Positions 6,890 to 12,459 of a stretch of DNA of 16,642 nt are shown here, one piece after another. A program made the position numbers and the translations under genes. The notes under the pieces are model-generated. The model did no database searches, had not been told where the DNA came from, and saw only the letters and a list, made by a program, of their open reading frames with translations. Numbering within the stretch: the stretch's first letter is position 1; every line of letters starts with the position of its first letter. Source of the stretch: an uncultured Eubacteriales bacterium (lineage in GTDB: Bacteria > Bacillota > Clostridia > Lachnospirales > Lachnospiraceae). Location of the stretch: NCBI GenBank assembly GCA_949297565.1, contig CASFUI010000235.1:1-16642 (forward strand), read 5' to 3'.

Positions 6890-7912
6890 ATGAAGATTGG
6901 AAAAGTGTCAAATGCGGTGCTTAACCGTTCTGTTTTAAAATATACTGAAAAGGGACGAGGAGATATTCTTGCCTCATATCCCGGCGTGGGAAATGATGCT
7001 TCGGTGTTTAAGGCTCAAAAAGGACAGCTTGTGGTTTCAACGGACTGCGGGATTGAGCCGGTCTATACGGCTGCAAACAATATATATGCAAGGGGCGGAA
7101 AGCCGTGTGCGGCGCAGCTCTGTGTTATTTTACCTGAAAGCTGCCGAGAGATACGTCTGAAGGAGGTAATGTCAAAGCTGTCGGCGGACTGTTCGCAGCT
7201 TGGAATTGAGATTTCCGGAGGTCATACGCAGGTGGTACCGGGGACGGGAAAGCCGCTTGCGGCGGTTACGGCAGTGGGCTGGCGTTATGCAGGTGAGGAA
7301 ATCTTTAGTGACGGAACGGGCAGTGACGGAGCGTTTGCGGACATTCACGGAGCGCGGACGGCAGGAGCGTATGCGGCGATGCCCGGAGAAGATATTATTA
7401 TGACAAAATACATCGGAATTGGCGGTATTCGGTATATTATTGACAGCCGCAGGGACGAAATTCTGAAAAAATATACAGAAGAGCTTATTGAAAAGGCGTA
7501 CGGAACGAGGGCTGATTTGTCTGTGGAGAAGGAAGCGCGTATTGCCGCGAAGAGCGGAGTGAGCGCAATGCATGACATGTCACAGGGAGGCGTATACGCC
7601 GCGCTTTGGGATATGGCTGAGTCGTCAGGTTTAGGTCTGGATATTGATTTGAGAGCTATAGCTGTTCGTCAGGAGATTATTGAAATCTGTGAAATGTTTG
7701 ATATAAATCCGTATCAGCTCAACTCATGCGGAAGCCTTCTCATGACCTCATGCAGCGGAGAGCAGGTTGTCGCGGCATTAAAAAGCGAGGGGGTTGAGGC
7801 GTGTATAATAGGAAGGACAACAGGAGGAAACGACAGAGTGCTCCACAATCTCGAAGAGCTGCGCTATCTCGAAAAGCCGTCGCCTGATGAGGTGTACAGG
7901 TTTGGGGCTTGA
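6890..7912 (+). CDS. PurM/HypE-like ATPase-fold protein (AIR synthase-related)
   Basis: The 340-residue protein belongs to the superfamily of AIR synthase, selenophosphate synthetase, thiamine-phosphate kinase and HypE, which bind ATP and usually pass phosphate to an oxygen or selenium of a small substrate. Signs are GVGNDASVF (residues 32-40), VVSTDCG (48-54), ISGGHTQV (108-115), IIMTKYIGIGG (169-179) and MHDMSQGGVYAALWDMAE (227-244), the last matching the HypE-type D-(A/M)-(T/S)-x-GG motif. True HypE ends in a Cys-containing PRIC-like tail; this protein ends DEVYRFGA with no terminal Cys, and no other hydrogenase maturation genes are nearby. It is therefore probably not a hydrogenase factor despite likely automatic labels. 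GGAG (6879-6882) lies 7 nt before the ATG. Residues about 139-163 hold a Gly/Ala-rich insertion. It lies 62 nt before the Lrp gene, suggesting a shared operon. The substrate is unknown. Confidence 0.85.
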   Translation: MKIGKVSNAVLNRSVLKYTEKGRGDILASYPGVGNDASVFKAQKGQLVVSTDCGIEPVYTAANNIYARGGKPCAAQLCVILPESCREIRLKEVMSKLSADCSQLGIEISGGHTQVVPGTGKPLAAVTAVGWRYAGEEIFSDGTGSDGAFADIHGARTAGAYAAMPGEDIIMTKYIGIGGIRYIIDSRRDEILKKYTEELIEKAYGTRADLSVEKEARIAAKSGVSAMHDMSQGGVYAALWDMAESSGLGLDIDLRAIAVRQEIIEICEMFDINPYQLNSCGSLLMTSCSGEQVVAALKSEGVEACIIGRTTGGNDRVLHNLEELRYLEKPSPDEVYRFGA

Positions 7913-7974
7913 CTGTTTTTATTATGCTGAAAAATATATCCGTAATCGATATTTGTCTGAAAGGATTTGAAGTG

Positions 7975-8457
7975 ATGAGAGAAAAGATTTTGAACATGCT
8001 GGAAAAAAATTCAAGAATAGATTTAAAGGATATGGCGGTTATGCTCGGGACATCGGAGGCGGAAGTCGCCAACGAGATAGCCGATATGGAAAAGGAGCAT
8101 ATTATATGCGGCTACAATACAATTATTGACTGGGATAAGACGAGCGAGGAGAAAGTGACGGCTCTTATAGAGGTTAAGGTTACTCCTCAGCGCGGGCTTG
8201 GATTTGACAGCATTGCGGAAAGAATTTATCAGTACAGTGAGATTACGTCCGTCTATCTTATGTCAGGCGGATTTGATTTCACAGTTATTATAGAGGGAAA
8301 GACAATGAAGTCGGTTGCGCAGTTTGTCGCTGATAAGCTTGCGCCGCTCGATTCTGTATTGAGCACGTCAACACATTTTGTCCTCAAGAAATATAAGGAT
8401 TACGGAAAAGTGCTGGGTGAGCCTGAAAAAGACGAAAGGATTCCGGTGACGCCATGA
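7975..8457 (+). CDS. Lrp/AsnC-family transcriptional regulator
   Basis: The 160-residue DNA-binding regulator has the usual Lrp layout. A winged helix-turn-helix occupies residues about 1-50 (KILNMLEKNSRIDLKDMAVM, then EVANEIADMEKEHIICGYN). A RAM/AsnC ligand domain occupies about 60-140 (VTALIEVKVTPQRG, then VYLMSGGFDFTVIIEG, with the GGFD turn typical of effector-binding sites). Such proteins form dimers and octamers and sense amino acids. I place the start at ATG 7975, preceded by AAGGAT (7961-7966); an upstream GTG at 7909 overlapping the previous stop would add 22 residues of non-family sequence. The stop overlaps the aminotransferase start (ATGA, 8454-8457), so the two are translationally coupled. 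The natural inference is that it controls this cluster in response to an amino acid or keto acid. Confidence 0.93.
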   Translation: MREKILNMLEKNSRIDLKDMAVMLGTSEAEVANEIADMEKEHIICGYNTIIDWDKTSEEKVTALIEVKVTPQRGLGFDSIAERIYQYSEITSVYLMSGGFDFTVIIEGKTMKSVAQFVADKLAPLDSVLSTSTHFVLKKYKDYGKVLGEPEKDERIPVTP

Positions 8458-9623
8458 GAAACGCATTGTCCAAAAAAATAGTTGATATTGAGCCCTCAGG
8501 GATAAGGAAGTTTTTTGATATTGTAAATGAGATGCCGGGAGCGATATCTCTCGGCGTTGGTGAGCCGGATTTCGACACGCCTTATATCGTAAGGGAGGCG
8601 GGAATTTATTCGCTTGAGAAGGGGCGGACCTTTTATACGTCAAATGCCGGGCTCAAGGATTTAAGAGTTGAAATCAGCAGATACATTGAAAAGAAATACC
8701 AGCTTGAATATGATGCCGACAGTGAAATAATGGTGACAGTAGGCGGAAGCGAGGCTATCGATGTGGCGCTTCGCTGTATGGTCGACCCGGGAGACGAGGT
8801 TTTAATTCCTCAGCCGTGTTATGTGTCGTATGTGCCGTGCGCCGTTATGGCGGACGCAAAGCCTGTGATAATTGAACTCAAGGAAGAAAATGAGTTTAAG
8901 CTCACAAAGGAGGAGCTGCTTGAGAGTATAACCGATAAAACTAAAATACTTATTCTGGCGTATCCGAATAATCCGACAGGCGCAATTATGACAAAAGAAG
9001 AGCTCGCGGAGCTTGTACCTGTGATTATAGAGAAGGACCTTTTTGTAATCTCTGACGAGATATATGCTGAGCTTACATACGACAACACTCATTGCTCCAT
9101 TGCCTCATTTCCGGGAATGAAGGAACGCACAGTCGTCATAAACGGATTTTCAAAGGCGTTTGCGATGACGGGCTGGAGACTTGGATACGCGTGTGCGCCT
9201 GAGCAGATTATGTCGCAGATGATTAAGCTTCATCAGTTCGCGATAATGTGCGCTCCGACAAACAGCCAGTTTGCGGCTGTGGAAGCTCTCAGAAGCTGTG
9301 ATGAAGAGGTCAAAAAAATGGTGGAGGCGTATAATCAGAGGAGACGTTTTCTGCTGAATGCCTTCAGGGAGATGGGAATAGATTGTTTTGAGCCGTACGG
9401 CGCGTTTTATGTTTTCCCTTCGATTAAAAAGTTCAAAATGACGTCAGACGAGTTTGCAAACAGGCTGCTGGCGGAACAGAAGCTCGCGGTTGTGCCCGGA
9501 ACGGCTTTTGGGGCATCGGGCGAGGGATTTGTGAGGATTTCATACGCGTACTCGGTTGAAAATTTAAAGGTCGGACTTGAGAGAATAGAAAAATTTATAG
9601 GCAGCCTTAGAAGTGAGGATTAG
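8454..9623 (+). CDS. Class I/II pyridoxal-phosphate aminotransferase
   Basis: The 389-residue fold-type I aminotransferase is of the AspC/PatA-like branch. Visible landmarks are the substrate-entry segment GVGEPDFDTP (34-43), VTVGGSEAIDVAL (94-106), YPNNPTGA (170-177, cofactor-binding Asn173), ISDEIYAEL (199-207, Asp201 contacting the pyridine nitrogen and Tyr204), the PLP-lysine in NGFSKAFAMTGWRLGY (Lys234) and a C-terminal FVRISYA whose Arg would bind the substrate carboxylate. It transfers an amino group between an amino acid and a 2-oxo acid; the exact substrates cannot be told. It overlaps the Lrp gene by 4 nt. Its last codons (Arg-Ser-Glu-Asp-stop) are formed by the left direct repeat of repeat copy B, so the repeat begins inside the gene. 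The length is normal for the family. Confidence 0.95.
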   Translation: MRNALSKKIVDIEPSGIRKFFDIVNEMPGAISLGVGEPDFDTPYIVREAGIYSLEKGRTFYTSNAGLKDLRVEISRYIEKKYQLEYDADSEIMVTVGGSEAIDVALRCMVDPGDEVLIPQPCYVSYVPCAVMADAKPVIIELKEENEFKLTKEELLESITDKTKILILAYPNNPTGAIMTKEELAELVPVIIEKDLFVISDEIYAELTYDNTHCSIASFPGMKERTVVINGFSKAFAMTGWRLGYACAPEQIMSQMIKLHQFAIMCAPTNSQFAAVEALRSCDEEVKKMVEAYNQRRRFLLNAFREMGIDCFEPYGAFYVFPSIKKFKMTSDEFANRLLAEQKLAVVPGTAFGASGEGFVRISYAYSVENLKVGLERIEKFIGSLRSED

Positions 9624-9768
9624 TGTGAAAAATCAGCTTGATAGCTGATTTTTCACACGGCTATTTGTTTCTGAGCGAAAGCAAATAGCCCTGATGGCAG
9701 ATGAGAAACCGCCTGCGCGGATTTCTCATCGCCTCTTCGCGACAAGTCGCTCAGAAATGAGGGATAAG
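9609..9768 (+). repeat. Structured intergenic repeat, copy B
   Basis: This is the second copy of the element at 6542-6702. The left repeat AGAAGTGAGGAT (9609-9620) lies within the end of the aminotransferase gene. The right repeat AGAAATGAGGGAT (9753-9765) provides GAGGGA as Shine-Dalgarno sequence for trmL. Hairpin 1 is a perfect 15-bp stem (9623-9658, loop TTGATA). Hairpin 2 pairs GGCTATTTG (9659-9667) with CAAATAGCC (9682-9690). Its outer pair is G-C where copy A has A-T, a compensatory change. Hairpin 3 pairs GATGAGAAA with TTTCTCATC (9700-9730). The long-range repeats TTTCTGAGCGA (9668-9678) and TCGCTCAGAAA (9747-9757) are unchanged from copy A. The element fills the entire gap between the two genes. 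Confidence 0.87.
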
Positions 9769-10263
9769 ATGATTAATATTGTACTGCATGAGCCGGAGAT
9801 GCCGGCAAATACCGGAAATATTGGAAGAACCTGCGTTGCGGCGGGGGCGAGGCTTCATCTGATAGAGCCGCTCGGCTTCAGGCTTAACGAGAAAATGTTA
9901 AAGCGTGCCGGACTGGATTACTGGGATAAGCTGGATGTCACGGTCTATGATGATTTTAATGATTTCCTTGAGAAAAATCCGGGTGCGAAGATTTACATGG
10001 CTACTACAAAGGCGCACAGGATATATACAGATGTCACATATGAGCCGGACTGCTATATAATGTTCGGCAAAGAGAGCGCCGGAATTCCTGAAGAAATTCT
10101 TGTCGAGCACGAGGAAAACTGTGTTCGTATTCCAATGATTGGAGATATACGCTCTCTTAATCTATCCAATTCGGTCGCCATTGTTTTGTATGAGGCGTTA
10201 AGACAGCAGAATTTCGGGGAAATGAACTGTGAGGGACATCTCCACCGGCTGTCATGGAAGTAA
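9769..10263 (+). CDS. trmL: tRNA (cytidine(34)-2'-O)-methyltransferase TrmL
   Basis: The 164-residue SPOUT enzyme methylates the 2'-OH of the wobble C34/U34 in tRNA-Leu isoacceptors using S-adenosylmethionine. The three SPOUT/SpoU motifs are clear: motif 1 EMPANTGNIGRTC, motif 2 MFGKESAGIPEEIL and motif 3 RSLNLSNSVAIVLYEALRQ. The N-terminus MINIVLHEPE matches the first beta-strand expected for TrmL and the length is typical of this small single-domain family. An in-frame ATG at 9694 would add 25 residues encoded by repeat copy B; it has no ribosome binding site and the same peptide precedes an unrelated gene at 6703, so I reject it. The gene converges with the histidine kinase gene, with one base between the two stop codons. 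With trmD, it is the second tRNA methyltransferase in the window, but the two are not in one operon. Confidence 0.96.
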   Translation: MINIVLHEPEMPANTGNIGRTCVAAGARLHLIEPLGFRLNEKMLKRAGLDYWDKLDVTVYDDFNDFLEKNPGAKIYMATTKAHRIYTDVTYEPDCYIMFGKESAGIPEEILVEHEENCVRIPMIGDIRSLNLSNSVAIVLYEALRQQNFGEMNCEGHLHRLSWK

Positions 10264-10264
10264 G

Positions 10265-11698
10265 CTATGAAGGCGCTTTGGAGAGCGGAAGCGTAAAGAT
10301 AAATTCAGTTCCGACGCCTACAGTGCTTATCACGTCTATATTTTCATTGTGGGCGGAAATAATTTCCTTTACGATAGAAAGCCCAAGACCTGAGCCCTTC
10401 TTGTCGCGCCCTCTTGACGAATCTGATTTATAAAAACGGTCCCATATTCTGTCAATATTTTCTTTTGATATTCCGCAGCCGTTATCCTTGACCGAGATAT
10501 ATGCTTTTTCGCCTTTTTCCTTAACTGATATAAAAATATTTGAGTTTTCCGGGCTGAATTTTATTGCGTTGTCTATAAGGTTGTATATGACCTGACCGAT
10601 TTTGCTTTTATCTGCCGAAACCCACTCTTTTTCGCCGGAAAAGGTAAGCTGGAACTGTATTTTTCTCTTTTTGCAGGTGACCTCAAAGGTCTCGATGGTA
10701 TGCTTTATAAGCGCATTTATATCAAAGCTCGCAATTTCAAGGCGGACAGTCTTTGGGTCGAGCTCATTAAGCGTAAGAATGTTGCTGGTCAGCTTAGTAA
10801 GGCGATCCGTCTCGAACAGCACGATTTTTATATATTTGTTAATCATCTCAGGCGGAACTGTGCCGTCCTCTATCGCCTCAAGATAGCCCTTGATAGAAGT
10901 CAGAGGCGAGCGGAAATCGTGTGATATGTTGGAGAGGAACTTCTGCTGAAACTGGTCCATCTCATTAATCTGGCTTGCCATGTAGTTGAGGGATGCAGAC
11001 AGATTACTCATCTCGTCGTTATGCCCTGCATGCACCTTGTAGGACAGATTGCCCCTGCCGTATTCCTTAATTGCTTTTGAGACGGCTTTGAGAGGATTGT
11101 GGACATGTATTATATACAGCACGATAAAGCTTAAGTTTAAAAGCAGCACCATGAGAAGCGTAAAATAGTTTGTGTTAAAGGTTGTGTATACGCGCTGTGT
11201 TATAACAGATTCGGGCATATGTACTACAACGTAGCCTTTCATCACAAACGCGTTTGTAATCGGAGCGAACACGGAAATCTGGGTTTCATCGAACACTCCG
11301 TAGAAGTTGCCTGTAACGGAATGGCCGGAGCCGAGCGAGTTGATGTTAAAATCGCTTATAGAGTATAAAATTCCGCTGTCATCAATCTCCTCATTTACAT
11401 TGATATATTTAGTGTCGAGGATTACGTTGCCGTCAGTGTTTATAAACATTATGCGCGTATGGTCAAGCTCCGCGATTGTGTTCAGCTCAAGCTCTATAAT
11501 TCTCAGCTTGTCGTTGCTGAAATAGTCGGGAGCAAATCTTGCCGCGATAGATACTGCCTGTTTGTACATGTCATCGGATTTTTCTTTATATACTCTGTTG
11601 TAGTCAATTCTGTATGCCAGAAGCGTAACACCTACAAAGCCGATAATCGCGACAGCTATATAAACACATATATATTTGCTTAATATATTGAGCTTCAT
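10265..11698 (-). CDS. Membrane sensor histidine kinase (two-component system)
   Basis: The 477-residue kinase has a first membrane helix at about 9-29, an extracytoplasmic sensor of about 145 residues and a second helix at about 178-198. A HAMP linker follows (about 199-250, NPLKAVSKAIKEYGRGNLSYKV). The HisKA dimerisation domain has NISHDFRSPLTSIKGYLEAI, with predicted autophosphorylated His260. The ATPase domain has an N-box (NLIDNAIKFS, 373-382), G1 (DNGCGI, 405-410), an F-box (FYKSD) and G2 (GSGLGLS, 435-441). The H-box HDFRSPL is a frequent variant of HELRTPL. The extracytoplasmic region has beta-strand-rich features (IMFINTDGNVILDT) typical of a Cache/PAS-like sensor; the ligand is unknown. 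An AAGGA sequence lies upstream of ATG 11698 at a rather long spacing. It follows the response regulator by 24 nt, so the two are cognate partners. Confidence 0.96.
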   Translation of the reverse strand: MKLNILSKYICVYIAVAIIGFVGVTLLAYRIDYNRVYKEKSDDMYKQAVSIAARFAPDYFSNDKLRIIELELNTIAELDHTRIMFINTDGNVILDTKYINVNEEIDDSGILYSISDFNINSLGSGHSVTGNFYGVFDETQISVFAPITNAFVMKGYVVVHMPESVITQRVYTTFNTNYFTLLMVLLLNLSFIVLYIIHVHNPLKAVSKAIKEYGRGNLSYKVHAGHNDEMSNLSASLNYMASQINEMDQFQQKFLSNISHDFRSPLTSIKGYLEAIEDGTVPPEMINKYIKIVLFETDRLTKLTSNILTLNELDPKTVRLEIASFDINALIKHTIETFEVTCKKRKIQFQLTFSGEKEWVSADKSKIGQVIYNLIDNAIKFSPENSNIFISVKEKGEKAYISVKDNGCGISKENIDRIWDRFYKSDSSRGRDKKGSGLGLSIVKEIISAHNENIDVISTVGVGTEFIFTLPLSKAPS

Positions 11699-11722
11699 TT
11701 ACTTTGCCGTCCTTTTTGGTTT

Positions 11723-12424
11723 TTATTTTGTTGCGAATTTGTAGCCTATTCCCCATACGGTGTCGATTGACCAGCGCTCATGGTCTTTGATTTTTTCGCG
11801 TATACGTTTTATGTGCACGTCAACTGTACGTGTGTCGCCGATATATTCATATCCCCATATGTTGTCGAGAAGCTGTTCTCTTGTGAAAACCTGATTGGGA
11901 GAGGAGGCGAGAAAGTACAGAAGCTCGAGCTCTTTAGGCGGCATCTCTATATTTTTTCCGTAATATAAAACAGAGTAGTTTCCGAGGTTGATTGTCAGAT
12001 CAGGATACTCGACAATCTGTGAGGCATCGCCTGAGTTTGTCTGGGACTGCGGCAGGTGGTAGCGTCTCAGCACTGCCTTTACGCGGGCAACAAGCTCTTT
12101 CGTCTCAAACGGCTTAATCATATAGTCGTCGGCTCCGAGCTCAAGTCCGAGTACCTTGTCAAAAGTCTCGCCCTTTGCAGAGAGCATGATTATAGGCGTA
12201 TTGTTGTTCTTTCGGATTTCGCGGCAAACCTGATAGCCGTCTATTCCGGGAAGCATCAGATCAAGTAAAATTAAATTCGGCTTGAAGGATGAAAGCTGCG
12301 TGAGAGCGCTCTCCCCGTCATACACGATTTTTGTCTCGAAACATTCCTTTGTCAGGTAAAGTGAAATCAATTCTGCGATGTTTTCATCATCGTCCACAAT
12401 AAGTATTCTCTGTTTAATTGCCAT
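11723..12424 (-). CDS. OmpR/PhoB-family response regulator
   Basis: The 233-residue regulator has an N-terminal receiver domain with the acidic pocket DDD (11-13), phospho-acceptor Asp55 (LILLDLMLPG), Ser82 (MLSAKG) and Lys104 (YMIKPF). A short linker follows (about 122-135, QTNSGDASQ). The C-terminal winged-helix DNA-binding domain contains MPPKELELLYFLASSPNQVFTR and the recognition helix region TRTVDVHIKRIREKI, ending IDTVWGIGYKF. Phosphorylation by the adjacent kinase should promote dimerisation on direct-repeat DNA sites. The ATG at 12424 is preceded by GGAGG (complement of 12430-12434) at ideal spacing. It lies 35 nt downstream of mutS2 and 24 nt upstream of the kinase, consistent with one transcript. 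Overall similarity is to PhoP/WalR-like regulators, but the regulon cannot be told from the sequence. Confidence 0.97.
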   Translation of the reverse strand: MAIKQRILIVDDDENIAELISLYLTKECFETKIVYDGESALTQLSSFKPNLILLDLMLPGIDGYQVCREIRKNNNTPIIMLSAKGETFDKVLGLELGADDYMIKPFETKELVARVKAVLRRYHLPQSQTNSGDASQIVEYPDLTINLGNYSVLYYGKNIEMPPKELELLYFLASSPNQVFTREQLLDNIWGYEYIGDTRTVDVHIKRIREKIKDHERWSIDTVWGIGYKFATK

Positions 12425-12459
12425 AAAAACCTCCGTCGTTCATTTTTGTTTTATATCTG

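Noticed and set aside
6890..7912. Annotation as hydrogenase maturation factor HypE
   Set aside because: It lacks the C-terminal Cys motif, and no hydrogenase or hyp genes are nearby. The superfamily label is safer.
7909..7974. GTG start for the Lrp gene overlapping the HypE-like stop
   Set aside because: It adds 22 residues not seen in the family, while AAGGAT precedes the ATG at 7975 at good spacing.
9623..9658. Perfect 15-bp hairpin after the aminotransferase gene as a terminator
   Set aside because: There is no T-run after the stem, and the hairpin is a conserved part of the repeat. Attenuation cannot be ruled out, but a classical terminator is not supported.
9694..9768. Extended start of trmL giving 25 extra N-terminal residues
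   Set aside because: The extension is encoded by the repeat, occurs also before an unrelated gene, has no ribosome binding site, and TrmL normally starts at MINIVLHEPE.
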